Source of the DNA: a bacterium
Lineage (GTDB): Bacteria > Bacteroidota > Bacteroidia > NS11-12g > UBA9320
Reading direction: 5' to 3'
Assembly: GCA_018223105.1 (NCBI GenBank)
Contig: JAAEYY010000008.1
Span: 23,694 to 65,733 of the forward strand
Length of the DNA: 42,040 nucleotides
In this document: piece by piece, positions 9,096-17,285 of the stretch
How positions within the stretch are numbered: the stretch's first letter is position 1
Layout of the letters: each line of letters begins with the position of its first letter
Program-made: the position numbers and the translations under genes
Notes under the pieces: model-generated
Databases searched by the model: none
The model's input: only the letters and a program-made list of their open reading frames with translations
What the model was told of the DNA's origin: nothing

Positions 9096-9746
9096 TTAAT
9101 TATTATGAAGTACGGTATGTGTGAAATTGTATTTATCTCGCACAGCCACACCATTTCTTAGGTAATAAGCATACTTAAATTGTAGGCCCTTTAGATTAGG
9201 ATCAGCCATTTGATCAATAAAATATTCCGGAAATACAGTACCTGAGAAAGTTCTTGCAATTACGGAATCCTTATATTGAAATAGTATGGTTGAAGAATCA
9301 AGCTCAATTTCAAAATCGCAAGAATCCAGAATCCTAATACCCTGTGGAAGCCTATCCTTATTATAATCCCAGCTAATGTTTAAGTTGGATGGAGGCAGTA
9401 CCGTAAAGTTCAATGTATCCATTCCACCTGAGTGCAAAATGTAAATGGGAAATTGTCCATACCATAAATTGCTGAAGTCTGAAAAGGTTTGCGAGTCTAA
9501 CTGAGGCTCAATAAATAAATCACAGCCTTTTTTGATGTAGCGAGAAGAATCCGCAAAGAATTGCAAGTCCTTGCACATCTCTCCTTCTACCATTATAGTT
9601 ATGGTATTGATTCTGTTGTTTCTAAGAATAAACTGAGCCCCCATTTGATCGCTAACACAAGGTAACTTTACTTTATGTAAAATAGTCTGGGCTGAAGTTA
9701 AACCTCCAAGTAGAATCATAAATAGATGTAAGAACACTACTCTCAA
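9096..9746 (-). CDS. Small secreted protein with GldM-C-like domain (paralogue of upstream gene)
   Basis: 216 residues with an N-terminal signal peptide ending near TSAQ. It contains a beta-rich unit (N-R-I-N-T-I-T-I, M-C-K-D-L, K-K-G-C, I-E-P-Q-L) that aligns with the same unit in the gene encoded just upstream on this strand, so the two are diverged tandem duplicates. The C-terminal segment (GLQFKYAYYLRNGVAVRD) has the strand pattern of the last part of the GldM periplasmic region. There is no motor helix of its own, so it is not a complete GldM. Start is TTG at 9746, in a TTGA overlap with the previous stop, supported by an AGGGAGG ribosome-binding sequence (9754-9760) seven bases upstream. 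No enzyme motif seen; function unknown. Confidence 0.7.
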   Translation of the reverse strand: MRVVFLHLFMILLGGLTSAQTILHKVKLPCVSDQMGAQFILRNNRINTITIMVEGEMCKDLQFFADSSRYIKKGCDLFIEPQLDSQTFSDFSNLWYGQFPIYILHSGGMDTLNFTVLPPSNLNISWDYNKDRLPQGIRILDSCDFEIELDSSTILFQYKDSVIARTFSGTVFPEYFIDQMADPNLKGLQFKYAYYLRNGVAVRDKYNFTHTVLHNN

Positions 9747-10414
9747 TGGTAAACCTCCCTCATGAAATATATTGGTGAAAGAATATACTCTACGTCGTTA
9801 ATCGTATATATAATCTCTTTTAACACTATATAATCTCCAACCTTCCTGTGGTCTTTAAATGTTTTATCTTGTATTTCTGAGAATCGATTAGAATTATTAC
9901 AATCTTCATACAGCGTCGAATCACCGCGTATCCATTCATAGCAGAAACTTTTCACCCTTGCTTGTGTGAAGCAACTAATTGAAGATTTAAGACTATCTAA
10001 TCCGTGATTCAAATAGACTCCATGCCTTGAATCCATAGCACTAACATAGAAAAAAGGAACAGGAGCCTGCGCTATTTTGAAAGTTAAGGTATCTGTTCCA
10101 GTATTACTTTCAAGATAAAAAGCAAGCTTTCTTAAACTAGTGTCATAAGGGTCAGAGCAGGATAGTTGCGGACTGATATTGAAACTACAAGCTTCTCTTT
10201 TTATCAGGCAAGAATCGGCAAGTAATATTAAAGAATCGCAGAAGCAGCCTTCCTTCAAGATCATCACCTCATTTTTCATTCCGTTGATCAACATCCTATC
10301 GCTTTGGGTCTCGGGGTATGCACAAGCATACTTCTGAACTACCAAAACCTGCTGAGCAAGGATGGTATTCCAACTGAGAATTAAGACTACAAATGCTAGG
10401 AAAAATCGAGGCAT
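9743..10414 (-). CDS. Small secreted protein with GldM-C-like domain
   Basis: 223 residues with signal peptide MPRFFLAFVVLILSWNTILA. It has cysteine pairs and a unit N-E-V-M-I-L-K-E-G-C-F-C-D-S-L ... C-S-F-N-I-S-P-Q-L shared with the downstream gene. Its C-terminus (SNRFSEIQDKTF, then VGDYIVLKEI and ILSPIYF) resembles the end of GldM, where an N-R-F/L stretch is followed by a G-[DS]-x-[IV] strand and a P-I-x-F strand. This comparison is from memory of the family. It lacks the N-terminal membrane helix and helical part of GldM, so it may mimic, cap or bind GldM-type periplasmic domains (inference). It overlaps the next gene by 4 bp and is divergent from mnmD. The -7 region is not evident. Confidence 0.68.
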   Translation of the reverse strand: MPRFFLAFVVLILSWNTILAQQVLVVQKYACAYPETQSDRMLINGMKNEVMILKEGCFCDSLILLADSCLIKREACSFNISPQLSCSDPYDTSLRKLAFYLESNTGTDTLTFKIAQAPVPFFYVSAMDSRHGVYLNHGLDSLKSSISCFTQARVKSFCYEWIRGDSTLYEDCNNSNRFSEIQDKTFKDHRKVGDYIVLKEIIYTINDVEYILSPIYFMREVYH

Positions 10415-10444
10415 TAAAGCAAATATAAATGGAGCTTGTTTAAT

Positions 10445-10452
10445 TAATATTG
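10445..10452 (+). promoter_or_regulatory. -7-like element next to the mnmD start
   Basis: TAATATTG (one mismatch to TAnnTTTG) ends five bases before the ATG at 10458, which would place transcription start at or beside the start codon and give a leaderless mRNA. Confidence 0.4.
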
Positions 10453-10457
10453 CAAAT

Positions 10458-11159
10458 ATGAGTTCTAATCCCGAACTATATTCAACCTCAAATGGCGATC
10501 ATACCTTATACCTCAAAGAGCTGGATGAAACCTATCACAGCAGGGATGGCGCTATTAGCGAATCTCTTCATGTTTTTATTTGTGAAGGATTGGGGTATTA
10601 TCTCGACCGGAACAAGGATACATCATCTCTAAAAATCTTTGAACTCGGTTTAGGTACAGGACTCAATGCACTATTGACGGCCATTTTTGCGCAAGGGCAA
10701 AATATCATTATTGATTATACAGGTGTGGAAGCCTATCCTTTAGGTGAAGATATTGCAAATCAGCTTAACTACCCGGAGCATGTAAATCATACTGAAGCCG
10801 TAAAATACTTCAGCTCTATTCACAGTGTTAAATGGAATGCAAAATCTGAAATTCATCCAAAATTCTCTTTGACCAAGATCCATCGAAAGTTTGAAGAACT
10901 GCCAATTGAGGATAACTCATTCGATTTGATCTTTTTCGATGCCTTCGCTCCTCAGAAACAACCTGAACTCTGGGAAACAGAGATAATAGCAAAGTGCGCT
11001 TCACTGCTTAAACCCAGAGGTGTTTTAGTAACCTATTCGGCTGCCGGACACTTAAAACGCAACTTAAAAGCTTGTGGTTTTGAGGTAGAGAAACCTCGAG
11101 GTGCAAACGGGAAACGCGAGATGACCCGGGGGATTAAAACTATTCCGGATAATTATTAA
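10458..11159 (+). CDS. mnmD: tRNA 5-aminomethyl-2-thiouridine methyltransferase, MnmD-type
   Basis: 233 residues. An SAM-dependent methyltransferase core is visible: motif I ELGLGTGLNALL (62-73) and the family signature FFDAFAPQKQPELW (159-172), which mark the MnmC2/MnmD (DUF752) family that finishes mnm5s2U34 in the wobble position of tRNA. The FAD-oxidase half of E. coli MnmC is absent, as in stand-alone MnmD proteins. I start at ATG 10458 (MSSNPELYSTSNGDHT), because the open frame further upstream runs into the divergent gene and the -7-like element sits directly in front. The 3' end overlaps the convergent lipoprotein gene by 20 bp (11140-11159). Confidence 0.88.
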   Translation: MSSNPELYSTSNGDHTLYLKELDETYHSRDGAISESLHVFICEGLGYYLDRNKDTSSLKIFELGLGTGLNALLTAIFAQGQNIIIDYTGVEAYPLGEDIANQLNYPEHVNHTEAVKYFSSIHSVKWNAKSEIHPKFSLTKIHRKFEELPIEDNSFDLIFFDAFAPQKQPELWETEIIAKCASLLKPRGVLVTYSAAGHLKRNLKACGFEVEKPRGANGKREMTRGIKTIPDNY

Positions 11160-11511
11160 AAATCCAACATTCAATGGTGCGGATATCCTCATCACTTAGC
11201 TTTTCACGTCCCTGTGGCATAGGGTCTGCGCCTTTCTCATGGCGAATTGCTCTTAAAAATTCTCCCCGCTCTGCCTGTGTTTTCACTTCTTCATAGGTTC
11301 GAAGGTATTTACCATCCGCTTTGGCATCACCATGGCAGTCTTTTAATGCACAATTACTTTCCATAATAGGTTGAATATCGGCTTCGTAAGAAGATGGAAG
11401 TGAATCACATATTTCAGAATCTACATTCAATTGAGGTGTAGCGTCCTTGTCCTTACAGGTTGAAAAGAAAAAAACAAGGGTTAAAACAAGCAGTATGGAG
11501 TAAATCTTCAT
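11140..11511 (-). CDS. Cytochrome c-like lipoprotein
   Basis: 123 residues from the ATG at 11511 (MKIYSILLV). The N-terminal hydrophobic stretch ends in F-S-T-C, a lipobox at about residue 19, so a membrane-anchored lipoprotein is expected. The body contains YEADIQPIMESNCALKDCHG: a haem c attachment site of the less common CX4CH spacing, typical of small Planctomycete-type cytochrome c domains in Bacteroidota. A Met in DPMPQG is a plausible axial ligand. An alternative ATG ten codons upstream (11541) would put extra polar residues before the signal peptide and is less likely. It is convergent with mnmD and divergent from murB. Electron-transfer partner unknown. Confidence 0.78.
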   Translation of the reverse strand: MKIYSILLVLTLVFFFSTCKDKDATPQLNVDSEICDSLPSSYEADIQPIMESNCALKDCHGDAKADGKYLRTYEEVKTQAERGEFLRAIRHEKGADPMPQGREKLSDEDIRTIECWIFNNYPE

Positions 11512-11551
11512 AATTGGCGTAAAATTAAAGCTTAGTTTCATCTATGAGCAA

Positions 11552-11559
11552 TAATATTG
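11552..11559 (+). promoter_or_regulatory. -7-like element immediately upstream of murB
   Basis: TAATATTG ends four bases before the GTG start at 11564. The same word and spacing occur at mnmD, suggesting leaderless or near-leaderless transcription of the murB operon. Confidence 0.4.
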
Positions 11560-11563
11560 CAGC

Positions 11564-12577
11564 GTGCTAGAAATAAAGGAGAATCTTTCACTGAAATCTT
11601 ACAATACCTTTGGGTTGGATGTAAAAGCATCTGAGGTCTACTTTCTGACCAATATTGCTCAATTAAGTGATATTCCACAACGTGAAGAAGCTTTGATTCT
11701 TGGTGGAGGCAGCAATGTGCTGCTCACCTCTGATCTGCATCGGCCCGTAATCATTAATCAGCTGAAAGGGATTGAAGTACTTAGTCAGGAAGCAGATTTT
11801 ATTGAGCTTCGTGTTGCTTCAGGAGAAAACTGGCACGAATTGGTGATGTACTGCGTTGAGCATGGATATGGGGGCATAGAGAACCTCAGCCTCATCCCGG
11901 GTTCTGTAGGTGCTGCACCCATGCAAAATATTGGAGCATACGGTGTTGAGATTCAAAATGTATTGCAAAATGTTACAGCAATTCGATTATCTGATTTGAA
12001 AGAGCGAACTTTTAGCGCTGAGGAATGCGAATTTGGATATCGTCACAGCATTTTTAAGAGTCGATTAAAAGGACAATACCTCATCACTGGGATTACACTT
12101 CGACTCACAAAAAACCATCATACACTAAATACTTCGTATGGAGCAATTCAAGAAGTTTTAGCTAGGAAAGGAATTACAGAAGCATCGATTAAAGACATCA
12201 GCGAAGCTGTAATAGAAATACGTCAATCTAAATTACCCGATCCAAAGGAATTGGGTAACACAGGTAGCTTCTTTAAAAATCCGGTGATCAAAAAAGCACA
12301 TTTTGATCGTTTAAAATCTCAGTATCCTGAAATAAAAAGCTATCCTGTGGATGATGACCATGTAAAAGTTCCGGCAGGTTGGCTTATTGAATCCAGAGGT
12401 TGGAAAGGAAAAGTGGTAGGTAATACCGGCAGCCACAAACAGCAAGCCCTTGTTCTTGTTAACTATGGTAAAGCTACAGGAAAAGAAGTGAAGGAATTAA
12501 GTGAGGCCATTAAGGCAGATATCGCATCAACCTACGGAATTGAACTTGAAACTGAAGTAAATATAATTGAAGCATGA
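11564..12577 (+). CDS. murB: UDP-N-acetylenolpyruvoylglucosamine reductase
   Basis: Reduces UDP-GlcNAc-enolpyruvate to UDP-MurNAc with NADPH and FAD in peptidoglycan precursor synthesis, in the cytoplasm. 337 residues, the length of the E. coli-type (type I) enzyme. Visible motifs: N-terminal SLKSYNTFGLDVKA, FAD-binding ILGGGSNVLL (about 45-54), LIPGSVGAAPMQNIGAYG (about 112-129), FGYRHSIFK, the catalytic Ser in GNTGSFFKNP (about 227-236), and the final Glu in LETEV. Start is GTG; the nearby ATG at 11544 is out of frame. First gene of an operon whose next gene overlaps by 4 bp (ATGA). Confidence 0.96.
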   Translation: MLEIKENLSLKSYNTFGLDVKASEVYFLTNIAQLSDIPQREEALILGGGSNVLLTSDLHRPVIINQLKGIEVLSQEADFIELRVASGENWHELVMYCVEHGYGGIENLSLIPGSVGAAPMQNIGAYGVEIQNVLQNVTAIRLSDLKERTFSAEECEFGYRHSIFKSRLKGQYLITGITLRLTKNHHTLNTSYGAIQEVLARKGITEASIKDISEAVIEIRQSKLPDPKELGNTGSFFKNPVIKKAHFDRLKSQYPEIKSYPVDDDHVKVPAGWLIESRGWKGKVVGNTGSHKQQALVLVNYGKATGKEVKELSEAIKADIASTYGIELETEVNIIEA

Positions 12578-13272
12578 AACTGGAAGTCCTATATGAAGAC
12601 AATCACCTAATAGCGGTGAATAAACCGGCCGGACTGGTGGTTCAGGAGAATGAACACGGCATGGACTCTCTGGAGGTCCTGGTAAAGGACTACATCAAAG
12701 TGAAGTACGATAAGCCGGGTGCTGTTTTTTTGGGTTGCATTCATAGATTAGATACTGCTGTAACCGGAGTGGTACTTTTTGCAAGAACCAGTAAGGCATT
12801 GGTACGAATGAATCAACAGTTCAAAGACCGCGCGGTTAAAAAGACCTATGCAGCTTTGGTACGTAAAAAACCAAATCCCATGGCAGGTACCTTAGTTCAC
12901 TACCTTAAAAAAGACACAAAAGAGAATAAGACCAAACTCTACAATGAAGAGCGTGAAGGTTCGAAGCGAGCTGAATTGAGTTATCAATATATCTCCACAG
13001 CCAATCATTGTTTTTTGCTTAAGGTGATGCCGGTAACGGGAAGACCTCATCAAATTAGAGTACAATTGGCAAGAACAATAACCGGAATTGTGGGTGATGT
13101 AAAATATGGTCAGACTAAACCTACCAGCGATAAAAGCATATACCTTCATGCATTAGGTCTGTCGTTTATCCATCCGGTTACGAAAGAAAAAATAAATTTG
13201 CACGCTCCTTTACCCAATTTTGGGAATTGGAAATTTTTTAAAGACATTGAGAAAAACTTATTAAAAGAATGA
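12574..13272 (+). CDS. RluA-family RNA pseudouridine synthase
   Basis: 232 residues. Single catalytic domain of the RluA/RsuA superfamily with no S4 domain: N-terminal VLYEDNHLIAVNKPAGLVV, motif II IHRLDTAVTGVVLFA with catalytic Asp60, KKTYAALV, and the late motif GRPHQIRVQLA. It isomerises uridines in rRNA or tRNA; the target site cannot be told from sequence, since RluA, RluC, RluD and TruC relatives share these motifs. It overlaps murB and pruA by 4 bp each (ATGA), so all three are probably translated from one mRNA. Confidence 0.92.
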   Translation: MKLEVLYEDNHLIAVNKPAGLVVQENEHGMDSLEVLVKDYIKVKYDKPGAVFLGCIHRLDTAVTGVVLFARTSKALVRMNQQFKDRAVKKTYAALVRKKPNPMAGTLVHYLKKDTKENKTKLYNEEREGSKRAELSYQYISTANHCFLLKVMPVTGRPHQIRVQLARTITGIVGDVKYGQTKPTSDKSIYLHALGLSFIHPVTKEKINLHAPLPNFGNWKFFKDIEKNLLKE

Positions 13273-14894
13273 ACGGAATAGTAAAAATACCACAACCAAA
13301 AAACGAACCCGTAAAATCTTATGCGCCGGGAAACCCTGAAACAGTTGAACTAAAAAACAAACTGCAGGAGATGCGCTCTCAAACCGTAGATCTTCCTATG
13401 AATATAGGCGGTAAAGAAGTGTTTACAGACGACAAGCACGAGATGCATCCACCACATGATAAAAACCATGTATTGGGTAGCTACAATAAAGGAACGGCTG
13501 AGCATGTAAAACAAGCCATTGATGCTGCACTTGCCGCTAAGGAAGAATGGGCAAACATGCCCTGGGAAGCCAGAGCTGCAATATTTTTAAAAGCTGCCGA
13601 CCTACTAGCGGGTCCGTACCGATCTAAGATTAACGCTGCAACCATGTTGGCACAGTCTAAAAATCCTTTTCAGGCTGAGATTGATGCTGCATGCGAACTA
13701 ATTGATTTCTTCAACTTTAATGTTCAGTACATGACTGAGTTATACTCCGAGCAACCTCCTGAAAACTCACCCGGGGTATGGAATCAATTGGAGTATCGCC
13801 CTCTTGAGGGATTTGTTTTTGCGCTTTCTCCATTTAATTTCACATCAATTGCGGGTAACCTTCCTGGTACCCCTGCTCTAATGGGAAATACGATTGTGTG
13901 GAAACCTGCCGAAACTCAAATCTACTCAGCGCAGGTCATCATGGAAGTGTATAAAGAAGCAGGTTTACCTGACGGAGTAATTAACTTGATATTTGTTGAT
14001 GGACCTACTACCGGTGACGTAATTTTCAATCATCGCGATTTTGCAGGAATTCACTTCACAGGTTCTACAGGTGTTTTCAGACATATTTGGAAAACCATAG
14101 GAAACAACATCGAAAACTATAAGTCGTACCCACGTATTGTTGGTGAAACAGGCGGAAAGGATTTCGTAATGGTTCACCCAAGTGCAAACGATGACCAAGT
14201 TACAACAGCTTTAGTTCGAGGATCATTTGAGTTCCAAGGACAAAAATGTTCTGCCGCTTCAAGAGCTTATATTCCTAAATCAATGTGGGCTCGTATTAAG
14301 GATAATTTGGTGGAAACCACCAACTCCTTAACTATGGGGCCGGTTGAAGATTTCACAAATTTCATTAATGCCGTGATCGATAAAAAAGCCTACGATAAGA
14401 TCAGCAAATACATTTCAGATGTTCAAAAAGCAGATGATGCTGAAATTATTGCGGGTGGTCAGTACAGCGATGAACAGGGATATTTTATTCGCCCTACCAT
14501 CGTGTTAACAGAAAATCCAAAATACACCACTATGTGCGAGGAGATTTTCGGACCGGTACTTACCATATATGTGTATGAAGATGCTGATTTTGAAAAAACC
14601 TTAGAATTGGTTGATCAAACATCAGACTACGCATTAACAGGATCAATATTCGCAAAAGACAGAAGAGATATAAATACTGCATTAAATGCATTGAGAAATG
14701 CAGCAGGTAACTTCTATATTAACGACAAACCTACCGGAGCTGTTGTTGGACAACAACCTTTTGGAGGTGCAAGAGCATCCGGAACAAACGATAAAGCTGG
14801 TGCAAAAGCAAACCTCATGAGATGGACCTCCATGAGAACAATTAAGGAAACTTTTACAGCTCCGGGCTCGTATAAGTATCCTTTCCATTCCTAA
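13269..14894 (+). CDS. pruA: L-glutamate gamma-semialdehyde (1-pyrroline-5-carboxylate) dehydrogenase
   Basis: Second step of proline catabolism: oxidises glutamate semialdehyde to glutamate with NAD+. 541 residues, the usual length of stand-alone PruA; no proline dehydrogenase domain is fused. Aldehyde dehydrogenase motifs: FALSPFNFTSIAGNLPG, FTGSTGVFRHIW, the general-base Glu in IVGETGGKDF, the nucleophile Cys327 in FQGQKCSAASRA, and EEIFGPVLTIYVY. The N-terminus (P-x-N-E-P-V-x-x-Y-x-P-G) is specific to P5CDH. Overlaps the preceding gene by 4 bp and is the last gene of the murB transcript, ended by the hairpin at 14932. No proline dehydrogenase gene is in the window. Confidence 0.95.
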   Translation: MNGIVKIPQPKNEPVKSYAPGNPETVELKNKLQEMRSQTVDLPMNIGGKEVFTDDKHEMHPPHDKNHVLGSYNKGTAEHVKQAIDAALAAKEEWANMPWEARAAIFLKAADLLAGPYRSKINAATMLAQSKNPFQAEIDAACELIDFFNFNVQYMTELYSEQPPENSPGVWNQLEYRPLEGFVFALSPFNFTSIAGNLPGTPALMGNTIVWKPAETQIYSAQVIMEVYKEAGLPDGVINLIFVDGPTTGDVIFNHRDFAGIHFTGSTGVFRHIWKTIGNNIENYKSYPRIVGETGGKDFVMVHPSANDDQVTTALVRGSFEFQGQKCSAASRAYIPKSMWARIKDNLVETTNSLTMGPVEDFTNFINAVIDKKAYDKISKYISDVQKADDAEIIAGGQYSDEQGYFIRPTIVLTENPKYTTMCEEIFGPVLTIYVYEDADFEKTLELVDQTSDYALTGSIFAKDRRDINTALNALRNAAGNFYINDKPTGAVVGQQPFGGARASGTNDKAGAKANLMRWTSMRTIKETFTAPGSYKYPFHS

Positions 14895-14931
14895 CTCATT
14901 TTGGGAATATTGTACCATTATTAGAAAATTC

Positions 14932-14964
14932 AAGCCTCGATTCACAAAAAATGAATCGAGGCTT
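14932..14964 (+). terminator. Intrinsic terminator after pruA
   Basis: Perfect 13-bp inverted repeat (14932-14944 with 14952-14964), 7-base A-rich loop, followed by a T-rich tract. It closes the murB-rluA-pruA operon and separates it from the GldLM-like pair. Confidence 0.92.
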
Positions 14965-15080
14965 TTGTTTTTATAACACACTACACATCAAGGCTTTACG
15001 CCAAAGCCCTTCGCTCTAATCCTCTGATATTCAGTAAATTCTTCTGGTGGCATATCATTTGATAATAATCCTGTGGGTAT

Positions 15081-15593
15081 ATGCCTGGACTTAGAGATAG
15101 ACAATTTAACCTTATCCATTTTCTATATGGTTTCGGAGCAATCGTAATATTAGTTGCGGCGCTCTCTACTGTTTTAGAGTGGAAGTATGCTCGGCACTTG
15201 TTTGCCGCGGGCATCATCGTTGAAATTGTCATTTTTATCGTATCTCTTATCGACATCCCCCCTTCAGAAATACCCAGCACACCCGAAATCGTTTTCCCTC
15301 CACAAGATCATTCCACAGAAGATTCAGAAGCTCAGAAAAAAACTAGTCCTGAAAAAAACAATGAACTCGACAAAGTATTGAGTTCCATTGAAGGTTTAAA
15401 CGATTCATTTCAGCTATTAAGACGATCTAATCAAGATCTAAATGAATCTGTTCAACAGATTAAACAAGATTATCGAGAAATAAAGAGAAGTACACTCAAC
15501 TTTGAGCAGAGCCTGAACACTATAAAAAGTAAGGTTGACCAAACATCTGAAAAAGTTGAAAAGTTAGAAAAGGAGGGTAAAAATGCGATTTGA
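15081..15593 (+). CDS. GldL-like motor stator protein (divergent paralogue)
   Basis: 170 residues. Two N-terminal membrane helices (about 13-33 and 38-57) separated by a very short loop, then a cytoplasmic charged coiled-coil tail (about 85-168). The helices match the GldL pattern: FLYGFGAIVILVAALSTVLEW for GldL's YG-x-GA-x-VVIVGALFKI, and GIIVEIVIFIVSL for GLLTEA-x-IF. Glu48 in helix 2 corresponds to the essential proton-pathway glutamate of GldL (E49 in Flavobacterium johnsoniae). The protein is shorter than usual GldL (~215 aa) and the loop has lost a few residues. It overlaps the GldM-like gene by 11 bp. No gldK or gldN is adjacent, unlike the canonical gldKLMN operon, so I call it a paralogue, not gldL itself. 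Homology is by eye but strong. Confidence 0.8.
   Translation: MPGLRDRQFNLIHFLYGFGAIVILVAALSTVLEWKYARHLFAAGIIVEIVIFIVSLIDIPPSEIPSTPEIVFPPQDHSTEDSEAQKKTSPEKNNELDKVLSSIEGLNDSFQLLRRSNQDLNESVQQIKQDYREIKRSTLNFEQSLNTIKSKVDQTSEKVEKLEKEGKNAI
15571..15576 (+). promoter_or_regulatory. Strong Shine-Dalgarno for the GldM-like gene
   Basis: AGGAGG lies six bases before the ATG at 15583, inside the 3' end of the GldL-like gene. Shine-Dalgarno sequences are rare in this phylum; here it would fix the start and support coupled synthesis of the two subunits. Confidence 0.6.
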
Positions 15594-17193
15594 AATAAAA
15601 TCACATAGCGTTTTATCTCGCCCGCGTACACTTCACCTTCTTTATCTCATTTTCTTACTTCTCATTTTTGCATTTATGCCCTTTGAACGAAGTAAAGGGC
15701 CTCGCATTACGATTAAAGACCTCGCTTCATCTGCAGAAGATTTGGAAGAAGCCAATAACAGAACTACTATTTTACTTCTGCATCTGATGAAAAATGATCC
15801 GGAATTATTCAACGAAGTAAAGTTTAAAAGTCTGGAAATTGAGAAAAGCGCTAAATACCCTTTAGCATATATAAATAAGCTTCAGGCAAAATTAGAGATT
15901 GAAGAAGATTCACAAATAAGCTTAAGAAGTAAGTCAATTGTTTCAAATGCTCAGATAGACAGTTTATTCAATAGGATCAGACTCTATAGAAGTAGTTTAA
16001 AACAGCTTCTAGATTACAACACTCTGGATGAAATTGACAATGTCTTACCCTCTTCGGAATATGCCCATAATGCTAAAGGCGAACTTGTACCCATTCACAG
16101 TCTGTTTTTTCCCGAAAAAGCAGAAGCTGAAGAAGTAGCTCAAGGTTTGGCTGCATTGCAGCTAGCAGTAGTGCGAAGTAAGGCTATCGCCTTAGACCAG
16201 ATGATTCGCAAAAGTGCAATGCAAAGCGCGGTTTTAAAGTCATTTGATCAACTAAGATTAAATAATGAAGAGGACTTGGAAGATGTTTTACATTCAAGAT
16301 CCCTTGCAGAGTTCTTTAATACCATAGAGTCTGTTAACTTCACTGTAGCCCCTGATACTATTAGACGAAGTCTCTTTTATATTGAAAAATATAATGCAGC
16401 GCAAGTTGATCTGGGGGATTTATTGAAATTCAATATACAGTTTAAATTCAACCTCGAACACCCTTTTATTATTCGCATAGATTCCAGAACGGAGCATTGG
16501 ACCTATACTCTTCCGGCATCCGGACATTTTGTTTTTCACCCTCCTACTGCAGGCTCATATAGAATACTTTTTCAGCAAGCTGATATTAAACACAGCGAGC
16601 AAATACTCGTAAAGTCTAAAGATGATATCATCGGACAAGGTTCACTACCTACTTTATATGCGAATATTGAAAATGAACTCAATATCAAACCGGTTATTGC
16701 AGGCAAACGTTACCCGGTAGAAGTTAAAGCAGACAAAGGACAAATAGTTCAAAGAGGTGAGCAGTTTTTCGCCAGCTTCAATAGTTCGGGTCAGGTAAAC
16801 ATCAAAGTGTTTGCTCAAATGCCTTATGGCAAGGTATTAATCGATCGAAAAAGCTATATGGTGAGTAATACACCTGCTATTCGTCTTCAATTTAAGAACT
16901 ATACTTCGGGATCTGAAATTAGTAAGACCGAGTTACAAAATATTCAATTTGCGCAGCTGTCTAGTGATTTGGAGTTGGGTTCAGCTGCAGTTAAAGAATT
17001 TCAGATATTTCGAATATCTGGAAATACCGTAACCCCTCCAATAACCAACTATGGCGAGCAGTTTAATTCTGCAGCCCAAAGCCTTTTCACTCAATGTGTT
17101 CCCGGCGATCTGATTGTGGTCAACCGCATTAAAATCAGATCGCCTAAAGGTTTGGTTCAACAAATTGCACCTTATACGGTCTATGTAAGATAG
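15583..17193 (+). CDS. GldM-like motor/periplasmic shaft protein (divergent paralogue)
   Basis: 536 residues, close to GldM length. One N-terminal helix follows a basic segment: RPRTLHLLYLIF (13-24) aligns without gaps to the GldM helix RQKMINLMYLVF, placing Arg13 on the conserved GldM Arg9 that interacts with the GldL glutamate. A helical region follows (about 40-235, with AEEVAQGLAALQLAVVRSKAIAL), then beta domains. PTLYANIENELNIKP corresponds to the LYRGxDNxL start of the third GldM domain, and the end (CVPGDLIVVNRIKIRSPKG) to the last GldM strands. In T9SS, GldM pairs with GldL as a proton-driven rotary motor reaching across the periplasm. This copy is highly divergent and outside gldKLMN, so its load is unknown. 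It follows the GldL-like gene by 11-bp overlap with a strong Shine-Dalgarno. Confidence 0.8.
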   Translation: MRFEIKSHSVLSRPRTLHLLYLIFLLLIFAFMPFERSKGPRITIKDLASSAEDLEEANNRTTILLLHLMKNDPELFNEVKFKSLEIEKSAKYPLAYINKLQAKLEIEEDSQISLRSKSIVSNAQIDSLFNRIRLYRSSLKQLLDYNTLDEIDNVLPSSEYAHNAKGELVPIHSLFFPEKAEAEEVAQGLAALQLAVVRSKAIALDQMIRKSAMQSAVLKSFDQLRLNNEEDLEDVLHSRSLAEFFNTIESVNFTVAPDTIRRSLFYIEKYNAAQVDLGDLLKFNIQFKFNLEHPFIIRIDSRTEHWTYTLPASGHFVFHPPTAGSYRILFQQADIKHSEQILVKSKDDIIGQGSLPTLYANIENELNIKPVIAGKRYPVEVKADKGQIVQRGEQFFASFNSSGQVNIKVFAQMPYGKVLIDRKSYMVSNTPAIRLQFKNYTSGSEISKTELQNIQFAQLSSDLELGSAAVKEFQIFRISGNTVTPPITNYGEQFNSAAQSLFTQCVPGDLIVVNRIKIRSPKGLVQQIAPYTVYVR

Positions 17194-17264
17194 GGCTTTC
17201 AACCAATCTGTCGATTTCTTAGTTATTCCAACGATATCTCCATCAGATTCCGTCAAATTTACTG

Positions 17265-17272
17265 TATACTTG
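17265..17272 (+). promoter_or_regulatory. Possible -7 element for the AsmA-like gene
   Basis: TATACTTG (one mismatch to TAnnTTTG) ends 13 bases before the ATG at 17286, in the 92-bp gap after the GldM-like gene. The AsmA-like gene may therefore have its own promoter. Confidence 0.35.
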
Positions 17273-17285
17273 AAGGTGAAAGCAC

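Noticed and set aside
10362..10457. Upstream GTG start for mnmD
   Set aside because: It would overlap the divergent gene and the -7-like element; family similarity begins at the ATG at 10458.
14992..15008. GGCTTT/AAAGCC hairpin upstream of the GldL-like gene
   Set aside because: A 6-bp stem without a T-tract or a recognisable riboswitch or operator pattern; too weak to call.
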